From Anaspis maculata (taxonomy: Eukaryota > Arthropoda > Insecta > Coleoptera > Scraptiidae): a stretch of DNA of 64,000 bases. How positions within the stretch are numbered: the stretch's first letter is position 1; each line of letters begins with the position of its first letter. Positions 44,572 through 54,104 of this stretch are shown in pieces. The position numbers and the translations under genes were made by a program. The stretch spans positions 3,286,001 through 3,350,000 of the forward strand of contig OX421964.1 in assembly GCA_949128115.1 (NCBI GenBank), written 5' to 3'. Under the pieces are notes generated by a model. It had not been told where the DNA came from and ran no database searches. It saw only the letters and a list, made by a program, of their open reading frames with translations.

Positions 44572-47500
44572 TTAGTCCCTTGATTCTTCGATGGGAAGTA
44601 CGCAAATCTTGCGGGTACTTCTTTTGATGGTACCGCCGCTGGCTGTTTGAATTGTAGCCACGCGAGCGACTTTATCGGCGCCCAAATGTAGGGTGACAAC
44701 ACGGCCCAATTTCCACATCAATGGAGGAATGCCATCTTCGGCAATCAGCACCATGGCCCCTGGACGAACTTGGTCCGCTGGAGAATTACGCCACTTAGCG
44801 CGCGTCTGCATTTGTGAAAGGACTTCACGGTGCCAGCGGCGCCAGAAATGCTGCCTCAGCTGCTCGATCCGTTGCCAGCGGTCCAAACGATTCTCAGGAA
44901 TCTCCAGGTGGTCAGGCTCGACTGGTGCAGTGAGGGACTCAAATACGAGGAAGTGGCCGGGTGTGAGAACTTGGAAATCGTGGGCGTCATCGGACAATGG
45001 AGTTAGAGGACGGGAATTAAGGATGCTCTCTATACGACACAGCAAGGTACTCATCTCCTCAAAAGTCAGCTGTGAGTTCCCTAAAACCCTCTTAATGTGA
45101 ATCTTGACTGCTCTAATCAAACGTTCCCACAAACCGCCAAAATTCGGGGAACGGGGCGGAATGAACTTGAATTCCGTGTTCTCAAAATGACGTTGAAATT
45201 CTTCGCGAAATTTCGAAATTTTAACAATACTGGCGGCTTCTCTGAGATCTTTGTCGCCTCGTGCAAAATTCGTGGCATTATCGCAGAAAATTTTCGCGAC
45301 GTTTCCTCTTCGGGAAATGAATCTACGAAACGCGTTCAAAAAGGAAGCCGAAGAAAGGTCGCCAACTAATTCTAAATGAACGGCCTTTGTTGCCATGCAT
45401 ACGAACAACGCCCCGTACGCTTTCACCAGTTTGGCAGAGCGGTAGCTACCCTGTTTAACGAACAAAGGGCCGAAGTAATCGAGGCCCGTGTTCGCAAAAG
45501 CTCTACCTGCGGGTTGGATCCTTGCTTTGGGTAGATCGCCCATTTTGGGGTTTATTGTTCGAGGTGTTACTCGAAAACACCTCACGCAATTGCGTGTTAT
45601 TTTCCTTACGGAACTTCTACCTGAAAGCGGCCAATATTTTGCTCTCAATGAAGATAGAGTTGATTGTGCCCCAGCGTGCAAATTTGACACGTGTTCCTTT
45701 CGGATTAAAAGTTCCGTTACATGATGTTTCGGAAGTATTATCGGGAATTTTCTATCGTACGATATATCAGCGTGCCTGATTCTACCGCCAACTCTCAAGA
45801 TTCCGTCATCTCCTATGAACGGATCTAAGGAAGTCAATTTGCTTCCTCTGGCTAAATTGCGAGCTTGGTTCAAATTAGCAAGGTCTGAATGGAATTCGCG
45901 ATTTTGAATGTGTTTTATTATGCGATCATGGGCATTTTTTAGTTCTTTGACGGTCAAGTGTCCCACAATTCTGGAATCGGACTTAGTTCTTGCGTTGTTT
46001 ATGAACCTCAAACAATGTGCGATTACACGTTGTAGTTTATCAAAGGAAGAGAATCTCTCTAAAACTTCAAATGTTGGAGGGACCGTCACGGCAAGAACTG
46101 TCTTGCGTTTTTCCGCGAGTTCCTCAGGTACATCGCGGCAACTCATTTGAGTTAGCGGGGTGGAATTCCATTCTTCCGTGTTCTTGGAAAGCCACTTTGG
46201 CCCATTGAACCAGAGCGCGTTTCCATCTAATTGATGGGCTTCTAAACCGCGGCTCACATAATCGGCCGGGTTTTCACGGGTGTTTACGTGATGCCATTGA
46301 TCTTTATTCGTGTTTCTTTGGATCTCGCCGACACGATTTGACACATATGTTTGCCAAACGTTGGCTGGCGATGCAATCCAATGCAAAACAATGGTGGAAT
46401 CAGAAAACAAGTACCGGTTCGCTATCGGGATTCTCAAGGAGTTTTGCACTGTCAGCATTAGCTGTACAGATAAAAGAGCACCGCATAGCTCTAATCGTGG
46501 TAAGGAAATTACCTTTACTGGAGCGACTCGTGATTTTGACGACAATAATCTGGACTGGAAATTTCCGAGGGAATCACTTGCTCTGAGATAAATGCAAGCG
46601 CCAAAGGCCTTTATGGAAGCATCCGCAAAGGAACAAATATCAATCGCAATCGGATTTGATATTACAGCGTGACGTGGTATAGAAAGATCATTCAAACAAT
46701 GCAAACTTTCTGCAAATTGCTTCCAGGAATCTCGTATACCTGCCGAAACCTCGTCATCCCAGCCCAAATTCTTATCAGCCCATAAAAGTTGCATCAATAG
46801 CTTGGCCTTGAGTACAACGGGTGCTATCAGACCCATCGGGTCATATAAAGCGGCAATGCGACTGAGAATTTTTCTCTTTGTTATTGAACCGGAAGTGTCT
46901 ATCGGGGTTGTCTTGAATAATAAACTGTCAGAGTTTCGGTCCCAAAACACACCTAATGTTTTGGATATGCCGCTCTTGTTCAAATTTACAACGCTAGCAC
47001 CAACATCGTCTGGTGCGGCATTTGCCAAAAGGACTGGGTGATTAGAAGACCACTTGGCCAGTTCAAAACCTCCTTGGGCAAATATTTCTTTTATTGCATT
47101 TTGCAAATTTACAGCTTCCTGTAAATTACTACTGGCGACGATTATATCGTCCACGTAGGCGTCTCTTTGTATTACAAGACTGGCGTCGGGATACTTATCC
47201 TCAACGTCTCGGGCCAATTGTTGAATGCATCTAACAGCCAAATAGCTCGAAGAGCTTAAACCGAAGGTGACCCTATTCAGCCGATAAATTTTTATCGGTT
47301 CATCTTCATGGAACCTCCAAAATATTCTTTGGAAATCGGTGTCTCTTTGATCGACAAGAATTTGTCGGTACATGTGCTTAATATCAGCAGTAAATACATA
47401 TTCACGCGAGCGGAATCTCAGCAGTATTGACAACAAATCATCCTGTATCACAGGGCCTACCATCAGGTTTTTATTGAGGGAAAGGTAATCGCTGTTACCT

Positions 47501-49764
47501 CCCGCGGTTCCGTCAAATACCACTCGCGTTTTTACAGAATTTTCGGACAGAGATTTGAAAACAGCGTGGTGTGGGAGATAGTACGACCGTTCATTATTGA
47601 TTTCGACTTCTGGTACTAATTCCATATGCCCCAAATCTAAATACTCCTGTATTACAGCGGAATACTGAGATTTCAATTGGTGGTTTCTGGAAAAGCGTTT
47701 TTCCAGCAAATAAAATCGGCGCAAAGCTAATTCCGAGGAATTGCTCCAAATCGTTTGTTCGTTTTTAAACGGAAGTCGCACGACAAATCTTCCTTCGTCA
47801 TTTCGCCGGTAGTTTTTTACAAAATGTTCTTCGCACGCGATTTCTTCAGCTGTCCAAATGTTTTGCTTATGAGGAATTTCCTCTTGCTCCCAAAACCTTG
47901 TCAGGGTGGTATTTAATTGCTCATCTTGCAGCGACGTGACTGCGTGATTGCAGGTCGCGACCGCCGACTTCGTGCTTCCCTTCAGGCTTGTCGCACCCCC
48001 AACTACCCAACCCACTCGAGTATGGGTCAAGAATAGCGACGGGTCGCCGATCTTTATCCTTTTATCAAGAAGTAGCTGCCAAAATAACTCCGCGCCGATC
48101 AATAAATCTATGGCGCTTGTCTCGAAGAATGTTGGATCAGCCAAGGGAAGTTCGGGCGAGATTTCGCCAACGTTCCCGAGCGGGACGCGCGGTAGGTTTT
48201 GTGTTATCTTCTCGACAACACAGCAACTCATCATGGCCTCGAATTCTTCGACTCGTGACCTGAACTTGACGCGTGTCATACGGTTTGCCTCGCTGTTTAC
48301 GCCACTGATTCCCGAAATTCTGAGGTTTGCTGCCGCGGTCTTGAGTTCGAGTTTTCTAATGAACGCAGCGCTTGCAAAATTCATTTGTGATCCAGGATCG
48401 AGCAGGGCTCTACCCGAAATCCATTGACCTTTATTGTTGGCTACTAGGACCACGGCAGTTGACAATACGGTTTCATTGGCGTCGGCAAAACAATGAGTAG
48501 CGACATTCTCGCTAGATTCACTTGTCGCGGAGACACTGGTGTTTTTATGGGCTTCATGAAGCAAATAATTGTGACCAGATTCATTGCACTCGGAGCACTT
48601 TGCTCGAGACCGGCAGTCGGTCGTTGCGTGGTTTTTACGCAAGCAATTCTTGCACAATAGCATCGAATTTGCCTTTTTAACCCGGTCGCCAATGCTTAAT
48701 CGAAGAAACTCTGGGCAAAAATCTATTGAATGTGGTTTTTTACACAAGTAACATTGAAACTTGTTACGTTGCGCGGTAGCCACATGACTCGATTTGAACT
48801 TTGAAAAATTACTATTGTTAGCAATCTTAGGGTGGTGTGTGTTTGGCGCGAAAGGCGGTATACCTTTGGGAGTAGAATTCGCGTCACTTAACGCTTCTAA
48901 AAATCTACACCTTTTTTCTAGGAAGGCCACGAGGGCGTCCTGCGTAGGAACTTCGTCATCCAGCGTGTTTTCCCACTGCCTCAACGTTTCGTAATCGAAT
49001 TTTCTCGACATTATAGGTACGATGATCGCGTTCCATTCATCAACAGGAATGTTGAATGATTTTAAACCCTCACGGTGGCATTTTAGATCGTTTAACAGTG
49101 CGTATAGCGCGGTGGCTGAGGCTTTGCGCACCTCCGCGATATTCAAAATTGATCGAACATGATCGTTGACAATTAATCTTTTGTTTTGGAATCTCCTTTT
49201 CAGAAGATTCCACGCAACAATATAATTTGCATCCGAAATCTCTATCGCTTCTATGGCCTTAAGGGCATCGCCTTTAAGAGCCGATTTCAAATAATGGAAC
49301 TTTGAACAGCTGCTCAAATTTGAATTTTCATGAATCAGACTGTTAAAGGAATTATGGAACGGGAGCCACTTGGCATAAACCCCGCTGAACTCCACCAAAT
49401 TTATTTCAGGGAGTTTGACGTTATAGTGCTGATTGTTCGCATTGGTTGGTGGCACGGATTGAATTACTCTAATTCGTGAACCTTTCCGTTCATTCAGAGC
49501 GGCTTTGACCTTGTACCAGTCATTCTCAAACACTTCATGCAACCGTTCATGTTCTGCGATTACCGCGGCTTCTGTTACTTCATCCGTGCTCAGGATGGAA
49601 TTTTGCGTGTCTTCGTATTGTTTGAGAATGACTGGCAACATGGCTAGCCTTTCCTCGATCTCCTCAAGTGGTGTGTTTGCATCACACCTTTCATTGAATG
49701 ACATGATCCGCGTCAACTTTCCGCGAATAGTACCACGACTTTGCACTAACTGTCTGAGGGACAT
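44572..49764 (-). CDS. BEL/Pao Gag-Pol polyprotein
   Basis: One open frame of 1730 residues. Approximate domains: Gag with the DUF1759-type region at 115-270; knuckles CYLCKKPHSIDFC (338-350) and CKNCLRKNHATTDC/CSECNESGHNYLLH (371-403). Protease follows with LLDPGSQ and catalytic D456. RT spans about 745-905 with FTADIKHMY (D793) and YVDD (870-873). The RNase H has D1048, E1092, D1122 and D1168 in the expected spacing. Integrase has the HHCC site (1347-1396, ending CVRC) and core residues D1429 (LDYFGPL), D1495 (FCDNATNF) and E1547 (GLWERLI). The DUF5641-type tail is at about 1627-1725. The product would be cleaved into capsid, protease, RT and integrase for reverse transcription in particles and insertion. 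All catalytic residues are present; ATG at 49762 opens the frame. Expression is presumably from the right-hand LTR. Confidence 0.95.
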   Translation of the reverse strand: MSLRQLVQSRGTIRGKLTRIMSFNERCDANTPLEEIEERLAMLPVILKQYEDTQNSILSTDEVTEAAVIAEHERLHEVFENDWYKVKAALNERKGSRIRVIQSVPPTNANNQHYNVKLPEINLVEFSGVYAKWLPFHNSFNSLIHENSNLSSCSKFHYLKSALKGDALKAIEAIEISDANYIVAWNLLKRRFQNKRLIVNDHVRSILNIAEVRKASATALYALLNDLKCHREGLKSFNIPVDEWNAIIVPIMSRKFDYETLRQWENTLDDEVPTQDALVAFLEKRCRFLEALSDANSTPKGIPPFAPNTHHPKIANNSNFSKFKSSHVATAQRNKFQCYLCKKPHSIDFCPEFLRLSIGDRVKKANSMLLCKNCLRKNHATTDCRSRAKCSECNESGHNYLLHEAHKNTSVSATSESSENVATHCFADANETVLSTAVVLVANNKGQWISGRALLDPGSQMNFASAAFIRKLELKTAAANLRISGISGVNSEANRMTRVKFRSRVEEFEAMMSCCVVEKITQNLPRVPLGNVGEISPELPLADPTFFETSAIDLLIGAELFWQLLLDKRIKIGDPSLFLTHTRVGWVVGGATSLKGSTKSAVATCNHAVTSLQDEQLNTTLTRFWEQEEIPHKQNIWTAEEIACEEHFVKNYRRNDEGRFVVRLPFKNEQTIWSNSSELALRRFYLLEKRFSRNHQLKSQYSAVIQEYLDLGHMELVPEVEINNERSYYLPHHAVFKSLSENSVKTRVVFDGTAGGNSDYLSLNKNLMVGPVIQDDLLSILLRFRSREYVFTADIKHMYRQILVDQRDTDFQRIFWRFHEDEPIKIYRLNRVTFGLSSSSYLAVRCIQQLARDVEDKYPDASLVIQRDAYVDDIIVASSNLQEAVNLQNAIKEIFAQGGFELAKWSSNHPVLLANAAPDDVGASVVNLNKSGISKTLGVFWDRNSDSLLFKTTPIDTSGSITKRKILSRIAALYDPMGLIAPVVLKAKLLMQLLWADKNLGWDDEVSAGIRDSWKQFAESLHCLNDLSIPRHAVISNPIAIDICSFADASIKAFGACIYLRASDSLGNFQSRLLSSKSRVAPVKVISLPRLELCGALLSVQLMLTVQNSLRIPIANRYLFSDSTIVLHWIASPANVWQTYVSNRVGEIQRNTNKDQWHHVNTRENPADYVSRGLEAHQLDGNALWFNGPKWLSKNTEEWNSTPLTQMSCRDVPEELAEKRKTVLAVTVPPTFEVLERFSSFDKLQRVIAHCLRFINNARTKSDSRIVGHLTVKELKNAHDRIIKHIQNREFHSDLANLNQARNLARGSKLTSLDPFIGDDGILRVGGRIRHADISYDRKFPIILPKHHVTELLIRKEHVSNLHAGAQSTLSSLRAKYWPLSGRSSVRKITRNCVRCFRVTPRTINPKMGDLPKARIQPAGRAFANTGLDYFGPLFVKQGSYRSAKLVKAYGALFVCMATKAVHLELVGDLSSASFLNAFRRFISRRGNVAKIFCDNATNFARGDKDLREAASIVKISKFREEFQRHFENTEFKFIPPRSPNFGGLWERLIRAVKIHIKRVLGNSQLTFEEMSTLLCRIESILNSRPLTPLSDDAHDFQVLTPGHFLVFESLTAPVEPDHLEIPENRLDRWQRIEQLRQHFWRRWHREVLSQMQTRAKWRNSPADQVRPGAMVLIAEDGIPPLMWKLGRVVTLHLGADKVARVATIQTASGGTIKRSTRKICVLPIEESRD

Positions 49765-50238
49765 GATGTATGATTTTGATCAAATATACGAAAATGTTTG
49801 CTACAAACAAACTGTACAATTTGTACTTACAAATTGAATAATTAATCAGGTGAAATAGAGAATCACAACTAACTTAAGCGGTGATTATGTACCTGCTGGC
49901 CGCAATTAGAGGTCAGGGAAATTGTGAACGAAAGGATAAGTATTTGAGCCCACTCACCTTCTGCTGTAATTTCGGCAACGTCGAAGGACCACTCCGGGAC
50001 TGGCACTCGCTGGTCTCGAAGAAACTGGCTCGAATTACTTAATTCGTATTGTTCTTAGGTGGATCACTTAATCACACTCTGCTTGAATTGATGTAGGTAC
50101 TCCGGGACTGGCACTCGCTGGTCTCGAAGAAACTTTGTCTTTGAATCACTTGATTCAGTGATCAGAATCACTAATCACACTCGCGAACTGCTTTACTCTG
50201 CCGCTGGTTCAACCATCCGGTTCGATGGGACCAGAAAA
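49765..50238 (-). other. BEL 5' leader with direct repeats and primer-site region
   Basis: The 474-bp leader contains a perfect 36-bp direct repeat at 49991-50026 and 50099-50134 (starting ACTCCGGGACTGGCACTCGC), 108 bp apart. Next to the LTR the minus strand reads TTTTCTGGTCCCATCGAACC; TGGTCCCATC is the likely start of a tRNA primer site because it begins TGG, but I cannot assign the tRNA. A 19-bp stretch, GGTTCAACCATCCGGTTCG (50206-50224), is repeated inside the LTR at 50245-50263. Confidence 0.7.
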
Positions 50239-50495
50239 TGTGGGGGTTCAACCATCCGGTTCGGGTTAATCAAACTCTTCGATTGGTATAGTAACAACTG
50301 AATAAGAATTTATTAGCAGAAGGGCACATCTTGCCTGGTGAGTGGTTATCTTTCGTCTGCGGTGCACAGCACACACAAAACATTGCGAATACAATAAGAT
50401 CCCGTGAGGGGTTCGCCCAAGCTACCTGGAAGGGCAGTGGGGGTGCTCAGCTCATATTATACAATCTACTTAGATAAGGACATATGCACTTAACA
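50239..50495 (-). repeat. 5' LTR of the BEL/Pao element
   Basis: 257 bp, the promoter-bearing copy for minus-strand transcription of the element. It matches the left LTR at 256 of 257 bases. ATGAG follows at 50496-50500. Confidence 0.93.
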
Positions 50496-50500
50496 ATGAG

Positions 50501-50600
50501 CATGATGCAACAAATGATGCAAAGCATGAATTCCATCATGCAAATGTTAATTAGTAAAAACGATTCACCTGTATCCAATCTCGTACTGTCATCAGCATAG
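50501..50600 (+). pseudogene. LINE ORF1, last part after the BEL insertion
   Basis: About 33 codons continue the ORF1 frame, beginning in a methionine- and glutamine-rich stretch (MMQQMMQSMNSIMQ), and end in TAG at 50598-50600. The split codon at the junction is completed once one copy of the target duplication is discounted. The ORF2 frame follows without any shift. Confidence 0.7.
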
Positions 50601-53600
50601 CAAATAACTGATATAATCTTTTGGAACATCAACGGATATAAAAATTTACATGATTTTGTACTAGACTGTGATGTAGAATTTGATTTTTTATGTTTGTCTG
50701 AGACGTGGTTAGAAAAAGAACCATCAACCTCTAACATTCTGCCTAACTTCAGATTTGTTTTTACAACTGCTGTTAGGAGTCATTCACGCGGGCGTGCCAG
50801 TGGCGGTCTGTTAATTTTTTATAGGAACAAATATGTAGTCAAAGTCATAGATGTTTCGCCCTCATGGCAAATTTGTATATTTAGCTGCGACAGCCACAGT
50901 TTGATCATTTGTTCTGTTTATTTTGTACCTGAAATTGTAGTAGATGACTACCTAGATACACTTCAATCGATAATTAATGAACTTCGAGAAACGTACACAA
51001 ACACTCCTATCATTATTGGGGGGGATTTTAACGCTAGGGTGGGGAATCTTGGCCAGGTCCCGATTGAATTGATACAGGAGACAATTCTCTACGATAAACG
51101 AGCTAGTTGTGATTTAATAGTCAACAAACGTGGACATCTTGTACTTGACTTAATGAACTGTAACCTGTTTACTCTGATTAATGGCCGAACTTTCAATGAT
51201 CGTCCTGGGAAGTTCCCCTTCAGTGGTACGGCGGGAGAAAGTGCTCCTGATCTGCTCTGGATTGATAATGATTCACTTGGAAAAATTCGTGATTTTTTTG
51301 TTTGCACTCATAATACTCAATCAGATCATTTTCCCCTAAAGTGCTCATTACAACTGGAAACCATTCCCACTACGCATAACTCTGAGGACGCTCCTGTTAC
51401 TTCGTCTGCCGTGCTGAGGTGGGATGATTCTTTTAACAGTCCGTATGATATTGCCATGGAAAACTCTCCCGGTGTTTCATTTTTGGGGTCCGCCAGTGAA
51501 TCCTTTCAAAATCTCACAAATGCAATCTTTGAGGTGGCTGATTCTCTGGGTATGGTTAAAACTGCGAGACGTGGAGGATCGACGTGTAAAAACAAGCCAT
51601 GGTTCGATGCCGACTGTAAATATATGAAAAAAAATTTGAAAGAGACGCTCAAAATTTGCATGAAACATAATTTTGCCTATGCATATAAAACCCTTTACCA
51701 CCAAGCCAAACAACAGCACAAAACTCTAATTAAAAAGAAAAAAATACAATATGAAAAGAACATCTCCGAAAAGCTTAGTAACGTCAAGAATCAAAGTCAA
51801 TTTTGGAGAACAATTAAATTATTCAAAGAATCCGCCACCCGAGTTTCACTTCCCACCGAAACATGGGAACATTTTTATGAAACTGTTTTTCCTAATCGTT
51901 TGATTTCAGAACTCTCTCTACCAATCACCACTAATCCAAGTTTAGATGCTCCCATAACTCTCGATGAGCTGTTAATCGTATTAAATAACTGCAAAAACTT
52001 GAAATCGCCAGGTAAAGATAGGATTTCTTATGAATTTTATAAGAATCTGCCCCAAAATTGGCTTCTGTATATTGTCACTTTGTTCAATAAAATCATGGAC
52101 GAAGAACGAGTTCCGAATGTTTGGAGTGAGGTAATAATAACAATGTTGCATAAAAAGGGACCTACGGAAAACCCTGCAAATTACAGAGGAATTGCTTTAA
52201 TTAACTGTGCCGCCAAAATTTTCACTTCGGTTCTTCTCAATCGACTCGTTGATTGGGCGGAGTTGAACACCATTCTTCCTGAATCCCAGGCTGGCTTCCG
52301 CAAGGGTAGAGGGTGCATTGATAATATTTTTGTTTTGAACTCCGTTATACAAATCCATCTTCGACTAAAGCGCCGAAAGGTATACGCGGCATTTGTAGAT
52401 TTCCGTAGGGCTTTTGATACTATTGACCATTCACTCCTTTGGAAAAAAATACATCATCTAGGGGTCAGCACAAAAATCATCAACATAATTAAAAGTCTCT
52501 ACGACAATGCCACTATACAAATCAAAGCCAACGGTATGTTTACAAAAAAGTTTGACGTGTCATCTGGGGTGCTTCAGGGTGAATCTTTGAGTCCTCTGTT
52601 GTTTGCGTTGTTTGTTGCTGATGTTGAAAGCTATATGAGAGCACAGGGTGTGGTGGGAATCGATATTGACGGCCTTAATGACTTATTGTTACTTTTATAT
52701 GCGGACGATCTAGTGATTGTTGCCGATTCTCCTATTGACCTCCAGCGAAAACTAAAGGCACTTGAACAGTAGACATTACTTAACAAACTTACAGTCAACA
52801 CGGATAAGACGAAGGTAATCTGTTTTAACAGAGGTGGACGTGTTAGCGACTTTCAGTTTTATTACAACAGCGAAAAACTGGAAATGGTCACAAAGTATAC
52901 TTACCTAGGGGTTCTTTTTACTTCGTCTGCACTACACTTAGAAATGACTCGGTCAGCTGTCGTCAGGGCTAAGCAATGCGTGGGTGCTGTAATGTCACTG
53001 ATGGCCCGTTCGAAGATTCAGTCCTGGGACGCAAGACTAAAACTTTTTGAATCAATTGTTCAAGCATCATTTTCACATTGTATGCCTGTGTGGGGCTTTG
53101 CTTATTCTGAACTGTTAGAATCCGTGCAACTTAATTTTTTCAAGCGGCTCCTTACTATTGCGGTCAATACGCCTAATTACATGGTTCGGCTAGAGACAGG
53201 TTCGTTGAAGCTTTCTTATTGTGTTTTCGCATCGGGGTTATCCTGGCTAGAAAAGGTTTTTGGGATGGATCCATCACGTCTCCCAAGAAAATGTTTTAAT
53301 CGTCTTTTGATTCTTGGCCACCGTTTCCCTGACAATATCAAGTATAATTGGGTTAATCAGGTGAAAACGTTTTTTAAATTTGCCGATAGAGACAACTTAT
53401 GGAGCGACCTTGACCAGTGGACCCTCAAAGCACGAAAGAACGATATTTTGGATTCGTATAGGTGGAAACTGTACAACCAAGATCTGAACCGTTTAAGTTT
53501 AACCTCATACCCACTGATGTACGGCTGGTTCAACCCTTGCAAAGGAAGACAGCGTTACCTTGATTTTTCCAAACCGATTTATGTTACGAGAATTATTTCC

Positions 53601-53900
53601 CAGCTCCGCATGTGTAGTAAGTCACGAACCAAATTCACATATAAAGGCCGTTCATACAGAATCAATTCCGAAGAGTTATGTACAGTTTGCAACCACTTGG
53701 TACCAGAAAATATTGAGCATATATTTTTCCGCTGTCCTATGTATGTGAACATCAGAAATCAGTTTTTGGGCGAGATTGAGAACTTTGGCCAATTGATCGG
53801 TGCACTTGATCAGCTCACGCCGGCTTTGGCTGTCAAGATTTCTCAGTTTGTTGTGAATTTTATTAATATCAGAGATGTTGGAATGGGTTATTTCTTTTGA
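50601..53900 (+). pseudogene. LINE ORF2 (endonuclease and reverse transcriptase) with one in-frame TAG
   Basis: The frame is open from the TAG of ORF1. It has no ATG before 50694, although the endonuclease already begins at IIFWNINGY (50613). Endonuclease motifs: LCLSETWLEKE, RASGGLLIFY, IIGGDFNARVG, SAPDLLWID and QSDHFPL. RT motifs: CKNLKSPGKDRISYEFYK, PANYRGIALIN, PESQAGFRKGRGCIDNIF, AAFVDFRRAFDTIDH, VLQGESLSPLLFALF and LYADDLVIVADS (YADD at 52698-52709). A TAG at 52770-52772 interrupts the frame shortly after. The same frame continues with NTDKTKVICFNRGG, YTYLGVLFTS, a long C-terminal region, and a CTVCNHLVPENIEHIFFRC zinc-like motif, then stops TGA at 53898. The protein would nick DNA and copy element RNA. 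This copy needs readthrough at TAG or is newly dead. Confidence 0.85.
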
Positions 53901-54104
53901 ACTTTTATTTTACGTTTTATTATGAGGTTGAGAATTTTCTAATATGTTTATATTGTCTTTGATTGTTGTTTTTGTTTCACTTCCACTGAAATGACAAATT
54001 ACTAAAGTTATTATGAATTTGTATTATTTTGTTACTTTGTAATAGGAATGTAAATTCTTTAAATACAATAAACTTATTATTATATTATTATTATTATATT
54101 AATA
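53901..54104 (+). other. LINE 3' untranslated region and ATT tail
   Basis: About 165 bp of AT-rich 3' UTR precede a tail of tandem ATT/TTA units at 54066-54104. Such short tandem tails, rather than poly(A), end many jockey- and CR1-type LINEs. The flanking ATATCGCT/AAGATCTTC words start at once after it. Confidence 0.65.

Larger units (their letters stand above)
43985..50495 (-). mobile_element. Young, apparently complete BEL/Pao retrotransposon
   Basis: The 6511-bp element has two 257-bp LTRs that differ at one position (CCCTTC at the left against CTCTTC at the right) and begin TG and end CA. ATGAG flanks both sides, at 43980-43984 and 50496-50500, a 5-bp duplication as usual for BEL/Pao. 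The minus strand carries one uninterrupted 1730-codon polyprotein. A purine-rich tract lies next to the left LTR. No envelope frame is present. The near-identity of the LTRs implies recent insertion. Confidence 0.95.
43142..54104 (+). mobile_element. Plus-strand LINE (jockey/CR1-like), 5'-truncated and split by a BEL element
   Basis: The LINE occupies 43142-43984 and 50501-54104, about 4.45 kb after removing the BEL. It starts inside ORF1: the frame is open right to the junction with the older BEL remnant. It ends in an ATT-rich tail at 54066-54104. TAATATA is found near both ends (about 43130 and 54098) and might be the target duplication, but the context is low in complexity. The frames seen are ORF1 with three zinc knuckles and ORF2 with endonuclease and RT. 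The only visible breaks besides the BEL are TAG codons at 50598 and 52770. Confidence 0.8.

Noticed and set aside
47948..48427. 159-codon plus-strand frame
   Set aside because: It is antisense to the BEL polyprotein and has no domain.
50200..50240. tRNA gene suggested by GGTTCGA near the LTR
   Set aside because: There is no acceptor or anticodon arm; it is the retroelement primer-site region.
43985..50495. Envelope gene in the BEL element (endogenous retrovirus)
   Set aside because: The polyprotein ends with the integrase tail and only 330 bp remain before the LTR.
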